A DNA stretch of 64,000 nt from an uncultured Maribacter sp. GTDB lineage: Bacteria > Bacteroidota > Bacteroidia > Flavobacteriales > Flavobacteriaceae. The notes beneath the pieces are model-generated. The model was not told the DNA's origin. It worked only from the letters and a program-made list of their open reading frames with translations, and did not search any database. Every line of letters starts with the position of its first letter. Position 1 is the first letter of the stretch. Both the position numbers and the translations under genes were made by a program. The stretch covers positions 62,001-126,000 of the forward strand of contig CANLTE010000004.1 in the NCBI GenBank assembly GCA_947493885.1. Reading direction: 5' to 3'. Positions 21,267 through 28,395 of the stretch are shown piece after piece.

Positions 21267-22124
21267 CTAAACTGCTTTAAGGCTTAAATCCATATTATAA
21301 ACCGAGTGGGTTAAGGCTCCAGATGAAATATAATTAACACCACATTCTGCATAAGCTCTAATCGTATCCTCATTAATACCTCCTGAAGATTCCGTTAAAC
21401 ATTTATCACCTATTAAAGCAACCGCTGTTTTGGTATCATCATAATTAAAGTTATCAATTAATATACGATAAACACCATCAGTTTTAAGTATTTCTTTTAT
21501 TTCATCAAGATTTCGCGCCTCAACAATAATTTTTAAGTCCTTATTAGTTTCTTTTAAATATTGCTTAGTTTTTTCAATGGCCCGAGTAAGTCCTCCACAA
21601 AAATCTATATGATTATCCTTCAACATAATCATATCATACAAGGCAAATCTATGATTTTCTCCGCCTCCAATTTTAACCGCCCACTTTTCAAGAGCTCTAA
21701 TACCCGGAGTAGTTTTTCTGGTATCTAATATTTTGGTTCCCGTACCTGCTAGCAATTTTACATAAGAATTAGTTTTGGAAGCTATAGCACTCATACGTTG
21801 CATAGCATTTAAAACTAAACGCTCAGATTTTAGTATACTTTGTGAACTACCTTCTACATGAAAAACAACATCACCATATTTTACAGGAGTTCCATCTTTT
21901 ATGTGAGTTTCAACTACTAAATTTTCATCAACATAATTAAAAACTTGCCTAGCAAAATCAATACCCGCAATAATTCCTTCGTCTTTTACTAAAAGTTTTG
22001 CTTTTCCTTTAGCCGTTGGTGGTATACATGCTAAAGAGCTATGGTCACCATCTCCAACATCTTCTCGAATTGCGTTTTTTATTATTCCGTCTATTTCTAA
22101 TTGAAATTGTTTTTCTGAAATCAT
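21267..22124 (-). CDS. nadC: Quinolinate phosphoribosyltransferase (decarboxylating)
   Basis: Converts quinolinate and PRPP to nicotinate mononucleotide, CO2 and pyrophosphate in de novo NAD synthesis. I chose the internal ATG at 22124 (MISEKQFQLEIDGI), which gives the usual 285 aa length; the upstream in-frame ATG at 22172 would add an unlikely 16-residue hydrophobic leader. Conserved elements include EDVGDGDHSS, ERLVLNAMQRMSAIA, DTRKTTPG, the KIGGGENHR loop, MLKDNHI and the terminal GVNYISSGALTHSV. It heads the operon with yihY, DUF2147 and priA and is divergent from rlmH. Confidence 0.96.
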   Translation of the reverse strand: MISEKQFQLEIDGIIKNAIREDVGDGDHSSLACIPPTAKGKAKLLVKDEGIIAGIDFARQVFNYVDENLVVETHIKDGTPVKYGDVVFHVEGSSQSILKSERLVLNAMQRMSAIASKTNSYVKLLAGTGTKILDTRKTTPGIRALEKWAVKIGGGENHRFALYDMIMLKDNHIDFCGGLTRAIEKTKQYLKETNKDLKIIVEARNLDEIKEILKTDGVYRILIDNFNYDDTKTAVALIGDKCLTESSGGINEDTIRAYAECGVNYISSGALTHSVYNMDLSLKAV

Positions 22125-22187
22125 AATTTGGTAATCTTCCTTTTGCGCTAAAATAGTAAAAACAAACACCATTTTAAGAAATTGATT

Positions 22188-22195
22188 TAACTTTG
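22188..22195 (+). promoter_or_regulatory. -7 element almost touching the rlmH start
   Basis: TAACTTTG matches TAnnTTTG and ends 4 bp before the rlmH ATG. If used, transcription would begin at or within a few bases of the start codon, predicting a leaderless or nearly leaderless mRNA. A -33 element is not clear. Confidence 0.4.
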
Positions 22196-22199
22196 AAGC

Positions 22200-22673
22200 A
22201 TGACAATAAAGCTTCTTGCCATAGGTAAAACAGATAGTAGTGAATTACTTAAATTAATTGCTATATATGAACAGCGACTTAAGCACTATATTAAATTTAA
22301 ATTGGAAATTATTCCAGACATAAAAAATGTAAAAAACTTATCGCAAGCCCAACAAAAAGAAAAAGAAGGTGATTTAATTTTAAAACAACTTTCTCCTACC
22401 GATGCTTTGATTTTGTTAGATGAAAACGGAAGACAATATACCTCCATTGAATTTTCACAATTTTTACAAAAAAAAATGAATTCAGGTCTAAAGCAACTTG
22501 TATTTGCAATTGGCGGCCCATATGGTTTTAGTGAAGCTATCTATAAAAAAGCTCAAGGAAAAATTAGTTTTTCGACGATGACGTTTTCTCATCAAATGAT
22601 ACGCTTATTTGCTGTAGAACAATTATACAGAGCTTTTACTATATTAAAAAACGAACCATATCACCACCAATAA
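22200..22673 (+). CDS. rlmH: 23S rRNA pseudouridine-1915 N3-methyltransferase RlmH
   Basis: A small SPOUT methyltransferase that methylates pseudouridine 1915 in helix 69 of 23S rRNA after subunit joining. The 157 residues match the family. The SAM knot motif VFAIGGPYGFSE (near residues 101-112) and the C-terminal FSHQMIRLFAVEQLYRAF region are conserved. Its stop codon directly abuts the stop of the convergent PilJ-N gene (22673/22674), with no terminator between. Confidence 0.97.
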   Translation: MTIKLLAIGKTDSSELLKLIAIYEQRLKHYIKFKLEIIPDIKNVKNLSQAQQKEKEGDLILKQLSPTDALILLDENGRQYTSIEFSQFLQKKMNSGLKQLVFAIGGPYGFSEAIYKKAQGKISFSTMTFSHQMIRLFAVEQLYRAFTILKNEPYHHQ

Positions 22674-23507
22674 TTATGCTTTTTTTAAAGCTTTTACCAT
22701 GAATTGAGATACTTCTTCCACTCCATCCAATTCTTCAACCACAAACTTTACAATTTCCTTTTGCCTTTCTGGGTCTTTTTCAACACGTAAAACGTATTGA
22801 TGATCTTTTATATTTTTAACATGATTTGCAAAGGCATGTGATTGATGCCAAGCAATTTCTTCTAACTTTTTCTTTTGCCTTACTATTCTATCAATAATAG
22901 GGTTTACGATAAAAATAATTTCTATTAGAACAACGATTACAGACAGTATGGCCAAATATTTTTCGATAAGCATCATATTACGAACATCTTGCTCTGACCT
23001 TTTTTGATATTGCGCTACAATATCGTCCATTATGAGCAAAAAGTTTTCCTCGTTATACTTTAAATCGCTTATTGATGCATTATACATTTCTCTTGGATCA
23101 TTTAATGCATTATAAATACCATCTAAAAATGGTTGTAGCTTAGCAAAGTTTTCTCGAATACTTTCATCTTTAAAATCGTAAATACCCAATTTTTCATTCC
23201 CTACTTGTAAATCGGTATTCACTCTTTTTAACGATGACAAAGCATATCGTAAATCACCGTACTCACAATTTTCTCCGTATTTACAATTGTAAAATTCTTT
23301 AACAGCTTTTTGACAAAGCATTCTTTGTCTTCCTGCTATATTAACCACAAAGGTGTTAGAACTTTGCTTTGACAAAGAATATTGTACAATTGTTTGCGTC
23401 CCCACGGTAAGCAAAATAATGGTAAGCACCAGCAAATAGTAGGTATTAAACCCTTTTTTGTAGTTCTTTTTTAAGAATTTTTTTAATAGTGCGCTTATGA
23501 GATTCAT
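22674..23507 (-). CDS. Membrane protein with PilJ-type N-terminal sensing domain
   Basis: A 277-residue protein with transmembrane segments near 22-42 and 185-205 enclosing an extracytoplasmic helical domain. The NIAGRQRMLCQKAVKEF stretch (near residues 56-72) is the signature of the type IV pili methyl-accepting chemotaxis transducer N-terminal domain, related to nitrate/nitrite-sensing NIT-like bundles. After the second membrane helix there is only a short cytoplasmic tail of about 70 residues, with no methyl-accepting, GGDEF or kinase domain. It may work with a separate output protein. Four extracytoplasmic cysteines (residues about 66-81) could form disulfides. Confidence 0.75.
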   Translation of the reverse strand: MNLISALLKKFLKKNYKKGFNTYYLLVLTIILLTVGTQTIVQYSLSKQSSNTFVVNIAGRQRMLCQKAVKEFYNCKYGENCEYGDLRYALSSLKRVNTDLQVGNEKLGIYDFKDESIRENFAKLQPFLDGIYNALNDPREMYNASISDLKYNEENFLLIMDDIVAQYQKRSEQDVRNMMLIEKYLAILSVIVVLIEIIFIVNPIIDRIVRQKKKLEEIAWHQSHAFANHVKNIKDHQYVLRVEKDPERQKEIVKFVVEELDGVEEVSQFMVKALKKA

Positions 23508-23610
23508 TTTATATAAATCATATTTTTCCTACAATTTACATATTACATAAGCTACAATAAATAAAATGTTGTCAAACGCGTTATTTTCAAGGTGAAAAAA
23601 CCTTATAAAG

Positions 23611-23648
23611 AAAAAAAATCCAAATGGATATTACCATTTGGATTTTTT
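23611..23648 (-). terminator. Terminator after the SerB-SerA fusion gene
   Basis: A 12-bp stem AAATCCAAATGG / CCATTTGGATTT with a 6-nt loop is flanked by T runs on both strands, 25 bp downstream of the fusion gene stop and upstream of the PilJ-N gene. Confidence 0.85.
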
Positions 23649-23672
23649 AAATACAAATTTGTAAGTTAGCTA

Positions 23673-25556
23673 TTAGTATAACACTCTAAATTTGATTGTG
23701 TTATCAATTTTTCTTAATGCCTTTATGACATCTTTATTGTATTCTTTATCCAAATCAGTAATCACATAACCCACTTCGCTGTCTGTTGATAAATATTGAC
23801 CTAAAATATTCATTTCATACTTTGCTAAAACTTCATTTATTTTAGCCATAATACCTGGAACATTTTTATGTATATGTAGGAACCTGTGAGCATTAGTTTG
23901 TTTCGGAAGTCTGATATTTGGGAAGTTAACCGCATCAACAGTACTACCTGCATTTATATATTCCATTATTTTATTTGGAACAAAATCTGCAATATTACGT
24001 TGGGCTTCCTCAGTACTACCACCAACATGAGGGGTAAGTATTACATTAGACAATCCTTGTAATTCCGTTTTAAACTCTCCATTTTTACGAGGTTCTTCTG
24101 GATAAACATCAATTGCCGCACCACCAAGTTTTCCACTTTTTAATGCCGTAACTAATGCTGGTATGTCAACAACAAATCCACGTGCTAAATTAATAAGAAT
24201 AGCACCTTTCTTCATTCTATTAATCTCGCGCTCACCTATGAAATTTTTGTTTGCCTTATTATCATCAATATGCAGAGTTACCACATCAGAAATGCTTAAT
24301 AGATCTTCTAATGAGTTGCATTTTATAGCATTACCTAGAGCCAGTTTATCATCTAAATCGTAATAGTATACTCGCATACCAATAGCTTCGGCCAAAACAG
24401 ATAATTGCTTACCTATGTTACCATAACCAACGATACCAAGGTTTTTACCACGAACCTCTCTAGAATTTATTGCTGTTTTATTCCATTCACCATTGTGAAT
24501 TTCAAAACTTCTAGGAAATACGTTACGCATAAGCATAATTATTTGACCTATTGCCAGTTCTACAACAGAACGCGTATTACTATAAGGTGCGTTAAATACT
24601 ACTACACCTCGTTTTTTACTATATTCTAAGTCTATTTGAGTTGTACCAATACAAAACGCTCCAACGACCAATAACTTATCAGCTGCATCAAGCACCTTTT
24701 TGGTTACTTGTGTTTTAGAACGTATACCCAAAACATGAACTCCCTTAATTTTTTCGATAAGGTCTTCTTCTGATAGAGATGTTTTTACCAATTCCACAGA
24801 AAATCCATCTTCAGATAAATTATCAAAAGCCGCTGGATGAACGTTTTCTAACAGTAATATTTTAATTCTGTTTTTAGGATATGATATGTTACGAGGTAAA
24901 TCGTTTACAAAAAGAAACTCATCCATATTTGGTGTAATATGGTCTGCGTTACTAGCTGCTTTTTCCCTGTGTACATTCTCAGTATACGCAAAAAATTTAT
25001 CGGCAATACCCGCCTCTCTCATTACATAATCACTATAACCGTCACCAATAACCTGTACCTCTCCATCAAGGTTCATTTGTTTAAGACATTCTATTTTTCC
25101 ATTATGTTGAGAAAGTACATTATCTACATCAAAACCTACTATATTTCCCTGGTTATCAAATTCAAAAGTATTAGCATACACTCTATCTGACGGAATATTA
25201 TATTCTTCAACAATAGGGTCTATAAATTCTTTAAAACCACAAGAAACTACGTAAATATCATCAGCAAATTTTTCAAAAAACTCCTTATTTGAAGCTATTG
25301 ATTTTGAAATTTTTTGCCTTAGCTCTTTTACCAAGCCTTCTAAATCATTTTTATGTGCATTTAACAACTTAATTCGCTGCTCTAATGATTGTGTAAAAGA
25401 GATATCACCATCAATCCCCAAATTGGTAATTCTTTGAATTTCACTAATAACTTCTTCGCGATTAGATTTTCCCTCTAAAGTCATTTCCGCTAAAACATCT
25501 AAGGCCTCTACCCTAGTTAACGTACTATCAAAATCAAAAACGTATTTTCTACCCAC
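23673..25556 (-). CDS. serA: Bifunctional phosphoserine phosphatase / phosphoglycerate dehydrogenase (SerB-SerA fusion)
   Basis: A 627-residue fusion. Residues 1-200 form a HAD phosphatase: FDFDSTLTR with nucleophile D8 and D10, motif II VVSCGFKEF, and VIGDGYSD for metal binding. Residues about 228-530 form D-3-phosphoglycerate dehydrogenase with the Rossmann motif GIVGYGNIGKQL, LARGFVVD arginine, YPEEPR glutamate and TPHVGGSTEEA histidine. Residues about 555-627 form a C-terminal ACT domain likely to bind serine for feedback. One polypeptide would therefore catalyse the first and last steps of serine synthesis; serC is not in the window. The start is GTG, because a stop codon lies immediately upstream in frame. 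It is transcribed alone. Confidence 0.9.
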   Translation of the reverse strand: MGRKYVFDFDSTLTRVEALDVLAEMTLEGKSNREEVISEIQRITNLGIDGDISFTQSLEQRIKLLNAHKNDLEGLVKELRQKISKSIASNKEFFEKFADDIYVVSCGFKEFIDPIVEEYNIPSDRVYANTFEFDNQGNIVGFDVDNVLSQHNGKIECLKQMNLDGEVQVIGDGYSDYVMREAGIADKFFAYTENVHREKAASNADHITPNMDEFLFVNDLPRNISYPKNRIKILLLENVHPAAFDNLSEDGFSVELVKTSLSEEDLIEKIKGVHVLGIRSKTQVTKKVLDAADKLLVVGAFCIGTTQIDLEYSKKRGVVVFNAPYSNTRSVVELAIGQIIMLMRNVFPRSFEIHNGEWNKTAINSREVRGKNLGIVGYGNIGKQLSVLAEAIGMRVYYYDLDDKLALGNAIKCNSLEDLLSISDVVTLHIDDNKANKNFIGEREINRMKKGAILINLARGFVVDIPALVTALKSGKLGGAAIDVYPEEPRKNGEFKTELQGLSNVILTPHVGGSTEEAQRNIADFVPNKIMEYINAGSTVDAVNFPNIRLPKQTNAHRFLHIHKNVPGIMAKINEVLAKYEMNILGQYLSTDSEVGYVITDLDKEYNKDVIKALRKIDNTIKFRVLY

Positions 25557-25772
25557 CTTAATTACTTTTAAACTTGTAGTTTATTGAAAAATACTTTCGC
25601 ATTTTTCTTCTATTTTCAACAAAAATAAGCCATAAAAATAACTATTAATTTAATCCCGGAGGGTGTATTAAAAAAATAAAACAAAAAGAGGCGTGCTTGA
25701 ATTAAATTTTTAAAAAAATGGCAAAAAAAAACAACCATATGCTGTTATTCTTCTATCTAAAAAAACAGGAAA
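25557..25772. other. AT-rich intergenic region
   Basis: Holds a TATTTTTG -7-like element on the minus strand (25620-25627) that could serve the SerB-SerA gene, and a weak imperfect inverted repeat around CATATG (25737-25742) after the DUF3307 stop. I see no ORF. Confidence 0.35.
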
Positions 25773-26480
25773 TTAAACTTCGCTAAAGTTTAGGTAAGCT
25801 AACCCCGTAAGAATCGCTATTCCAAAACTCAGTAAAGTGCCAATTAAAATGTATTCTGTAAGTTTTCGGTTATTACTTTCTTTTAGATCATTAAACCTGA
25901 AAACCGATTTTGCAGTTATTAGTAACCCTATAACTTCCCACCTTCCAATGATTATGAAAAGTAACACAAACAAGCGTTCTATCATACCAATATATTTACC
26001 TGCGTTAGGCAGCGATTTATGATCTACAGGTATTTGATTAGACATATTTTCCAGCAACTTTTCCATAAAAATAGTTGAAGGGAAGCTCACAAAAACCACT
26101 GCAGTAATCAATGCCCAATTTAAATTTTGAAATAAACCTACAAAATGGTTAAAAAAATCGCCATAATAAGCAACTCCGTATAATACCGTAATATGTAACA
26201 ATTGATCCACAAAAAACGGGATACTCTTATTTTTAAACAAAGGGGTTAAATATAACTTTAGCACATCTATTAAATAATGCGAAACTGTAATTATTAATGC
26301 TATTTCCCAGTAACTTAAATCCCATAGCAATAACATTGTAATCAAAAAATGAATACAAACATGAACATACAGGTATTTTGAAGCAACTTTATTCGCCTCC
26401 TTATGAATTACCCATTTTGATGGTTGTAAAACAAAATCGCCTATTAGGTGAGCTAAAAATAATTTTGTGAACAATATCAT
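25773..26480 (-). CDS. DUF3307 multi-pass membrane protein, partner of SatD
   Basis: A 235-residue polytopic inner-membrane protein with about six hydrophobic segments. The N-terminal HLIGDFVLQPSKWVIHK pattern, SHYLIDVLK and FVDQLLH are typical of DUF3307. Charged residues inside hydrophobic segments come in i/i+4 pairs: H11/D15, H40/H44, H68/D72 and D92/H96. Such pairs suggest an intramembrane metal site, but no activity is known for the family. The gene overlaps the 3' end of the satD-like gene by 4 bp, so the two are cotranscribed and likely cooperate. Confidence 0.8.
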   Translation of the reverse strand: MILFTKLFLAHLIGDFVLQPSKWVIHKEANKVASKYLYVHVCIHFLITMLLLWDLSYWEIALIITVSHYLIDVLKLYLTPLFKNKSIPFFVDQLLHITVLYGVAYYGDFFNHFVGLFQNLNWALITAVVFVSFPSTIFMEKLLENMSNQIPVDHKSLPNAGKYIGMIERLFVLLFIIIGRWEVIGLLITAKSVFRFNDLKESNNRKLTEYILIGTLLSFGIAILTGLAYLNFSEV

Positions 26481-27088
26481 TCTGATATATTTTTATATGT
26501 GTTCTGGTAATATTTTAAAAGTTCTAAAACTAAGTGGAGTCTTGCTCTTTTTTTTCGCTGACTTACAGCAGATTGCTTTACTCCTAGTTCCTCCGCTATT
26601 TTCTCTTGCGACCAATCTGGATTATTTAAAACAATAGTTGTTATTTCCGCTGAAACCACACTCCAATTATCCATAAAATTTAACGCTAGTTTTAACATTA
26701 AATTTAAGGTATTATTGTAGACTACATTTGATGTTGCCACTACCAAATTATACTTTAACTCTTTTAAAGTTTCGAAATCTCTGCCGGAACGATTATATGC
26801 ACTTCCATTTGATTCGCTTATACCTTGTCCCAAGTAGGTCTCATCACCCAGACCAATTGCTATGCGAACATCTAAACCTTCTAATGACTTTATTAAAGCT
26901 TTAATTTTAATTGCCACCAATAATGCGTTCTCGGGTGACGTTTTTAATTGAAATTCATCCCCCCTATAAATGTCCCATTCTGTAGGGGTGTCTCCCAAAG
27001 TTGAAAAATATTGTTTCAACACATCCACCCAAATAAAAGTCCTTGCACTACTAGATTTTACAATATCGCCTGTTAATACCGCTATCAT
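26477..27088 (-). CDS. SatD family protein: cyclase-like domain plus helix-turn-helix
   Basis: A 203-residue protein resembling SatD. The N-terminal part shows TGDIVKSS (D8), YRGDEFQL (D44), RIAIGLG and GSAYNRSGRDF (N99, R103). The order and spacing resemble the metal-binding aspartates and the Asn-x3-Arg pair of class III nucleotidyl cyclases, and RGDEF also recalls the GGDEF palm. The C-terminal segment DWSQEKIAEELGVKQSAVSQ (158-177) is a clear helix-turn-helix. Upstream are three 20-bp repeats at 28-bp intervals, possible operators. Downstream the DUF3307 membrane gene overlaps by 4 bp. Catalysis is inferred, not known; it may only bind nucleotides. Confidence 0.75.
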   Translation of the reverse strand: MIAVLTGDIVKSSSARTFIWVDVLKQYFSTLGDTPTEWDIYRGDEFQLKTSPENALLVAIKIKALIKSLEGLDVRIAIGLGDETYLGQGISESNGSAYNRSGRDFETLKELKYNLVVATSNVVYNNTLNLMLKLALNFMDNWSVVSAEITTIVLNNPDWSQEKIAEELGVKQSAVSQRKKRARLHLVLELLKYYQNTYKNISE

Positions 27089-27092
27089 AATT

Positions 27093-27168
27093 ATAAGTTA
27101 AAAAGCTAATATATTAAAATATAAGCAAAAAAGCTAATATTTGTTATTATAAGTGAAATAACTAATAT
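27093..27168. repeat. Three 20-bp direct repeats at exact 28-bp period upstream of satD
   Basis: Copies at 27093-27112 (ATAAGTTAAAAAGCTAATAT), 27121-27140 (ATAAGCAAAAAAGCTAATAT) and 27149-27168 (ATAAGTGAAATAACTAATAT). The start-to-start distance is 28 bp twice, and the ends ATAAG and CTAATAT are invariant. The array fills the gap between the satD-like start and the ICMT-like gene stop, and its last base touches that stop codon. It is a candidate operator array for the SatD helix-turn-helix. ATATTAG within each copy also resembles a weak -7 element. Confidence 0.7.
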
Positions 27169-27620
27169 TAAAACCATCTTCTAACCGATGTACAATACCT
27201 CGTATATTCTTTACCAAAGGTTTTTTTTAGAGCATCTTCTTCAGGAATAATTTGAAATTTAGTCATGTACTTAACAAAACCTGCTAAAAACAATGCATTA
27301 AATGCATTTCCTAAAGATAAAACCCATACAATTAGCCATAATAACATGGATAAATACATAGGGTTTCTAGAGTATTTGTATATTCCTCCTGTAACTAAGT
27401 TTGAAGCCTTACCAGGCTTCGCAGGGTCAACAGTGGTTTTTGATTTTATAAACTGAAAAATAGAAATCACTGTAATTAAACATCCTAATGTTCCAAGAAA
27501 TATCATTAAAGCATACCTTCCGAAAAATTCAAAATGACCAAAAGGTAAAAAGGTTGCAAGAACGTAAATAAGTACTCCAAAAATAGCTGCTATCAAAACT
27601 GGTGGTATTTTTAACTCCAT
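27168..27620 (-). CDS. ICMT-like membrane methyltransferase
   Basis: A 150-residue integral membrane protein of the isoprenylcysteine carboxyl methyltransferase / phospholipid methyltransferase-like group. Four hydrophobic segments are visible. The conserved LVTGGIYKYSRNPMYLSMLL motif and the C-terminal IIPEEDALKKTFGKEY, with the EE pair that contacts SAM in this fold, are intact. I chose the ATG at 27620 (MELKIPPVL); the longer reading from 27701 would overlap rdgB. The substrate is unknown. Confidence 0.85.
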   Translation of the reverse strand: MELKIPPVLIAAIFGVLIYVLATFLPFGHFEFFGRYALMIFLGTLGCLITVISIFQFIKSKTTVDPAKPGKASNLVTGGIYKYSRNPMYLSMLLWLIVWVLSLGNAFNALFLAGFVKYMTKFQIIPEEDALKKTFGKEYTRYCTSVRRWF

Positions 27621-27632
27621 ACAATTAATGTT

Positions 27633-27660
27633 TATTTTTGAGACCCAGTAAACAAATGTA
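27633..27660. promoter_or_regulatory. Divergent -7 elements between the ICMT-like gene and rdgB
   Basis: Plus strand TATTTTTG at 27633-27640 precedes rdgB. Minus strand TACATTTG (complement of 27653-27660) precedes the methyltransferase gene. Both match TAnnTTTG; neither has a strong -33 element. Confidence 0.4.
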
Positions 27661-27679
27661 AACATCTTAAAACATTTTA

Positions 27680-28258
27680 ATGAAATTAGTTTTTGCAACA
27701 CATAATCTCAATAAGTTAAAAGAAGTACAAGCTTTAATACCATCGCAAATTACGCTAGTTTCACTAACTGATATTGGATGTTTAGAGGATATACCCGAAA
27801 CCTCAAACACATTAGAAGGTAATGCAAAACTAAAGGCAGACTATGTAACTCAAAAATACAATTTACCCTGTTTTGCTGACGACACTGGACTATTAGTCAA
27901 TGCGCTCAAAGGTGCTCCCGGGGTATTTTCAGCTAGGTATGCAGGAGAACAAAAAAGTTCGGATGACAATATGATAAAGTTATTATCAGAATTATATACA
28001 GAGGAAGACAGAACAGCTAAATTTCAAACAGTTATAGCTTTGAACTTAAATAATGAGTCTTTGTTCTTTGAAGGAATTGTTGAAGGAGAAATCACCACCC
28101 GTAGAAAAGGAGAAAAAGGATTTGGCTACGACCCTATATTTAAACCTCATGGATATAATCAAACTTTTGCAGAACTACCCCTGCAGGTTAAAAACGATAT
28201 TAGCCATAGAGGAATTGCCACAAAAAAGCTCATAAACTACCTTCAAAAACTCTTTTAA
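27680..28258 (+). CDS. rdgB: XTP/dITP diphosphatase (RdgB/HAM1)
   Basis: House-cleaning enzyme that hydrolyses ITP, dITP and XTP to monophosphates, keeping deaminated purines out of nucleic acids. The 192 residues carry the family hallmarks THNLNKLKEV, CFADDTGLLV (catalytic aspartates), GAPGVFSARYAG, GFGYDPIF and SHRGIA. It is divergent from the ICMT-like gene. Confidence 0.96.
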   Translation: MKLVFATHNLNKLKEVQALIPSQITLVSLTDIGCLEDIPETSNTLEGNAKLKADYVTQKYNLPCFADDTGLLVNALKGAPGVFSARYAGEQKSSDDNMIKLLSELYTEEDRTAKFQTVIALNLNNESLFFEGIVEGEITTRRKGEKGFGYDPIFKPHGYNQTFAELPLQVKNDISHRGIATKKLINYLQKLF

Positions 28259-28278
28259 CTTACTAAAATAAATAAATG

Positions 28279-28287
28279 TACCTTTGC
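28279..28287 (+). promoter_or_regulatory. -7 element giving a long leader for the DEAD-box gene
   Basis: TACCTTTGC is a perfect -7 match located 109 bp before the DEAD-box ATG. It implies a leader of about 100 nt, unusually long compared with neighbouring genes, which could be a site of cold or autogenous control. Confidence 0.5.
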
Positions 28288-28395
28288 AGCTTTAATTAAT
28301 GCCGCTGGTATAGCATGTGTTACGATGAGAATGATAGGTTATAATCGATAATCGCTCTGTGTAACATACATATTTGCGATTAACAATAACATATT

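Noticed and set aside
25773..27088. Classifying SatD/DUF3307 as a known Pycsar or CBASS anti-phage system
   Set aside because: No cyclic-nucleotide-binding domain, no CD-NTase and no known effector are visible, and the neighbourhood is housekeeping rather than a defence island.
27168..27701. Longer methyltransferase start at 27701
   Set aside because: It would overlap rdgB and precede the natural membrane-protein start; ATG 27620 is preferred.
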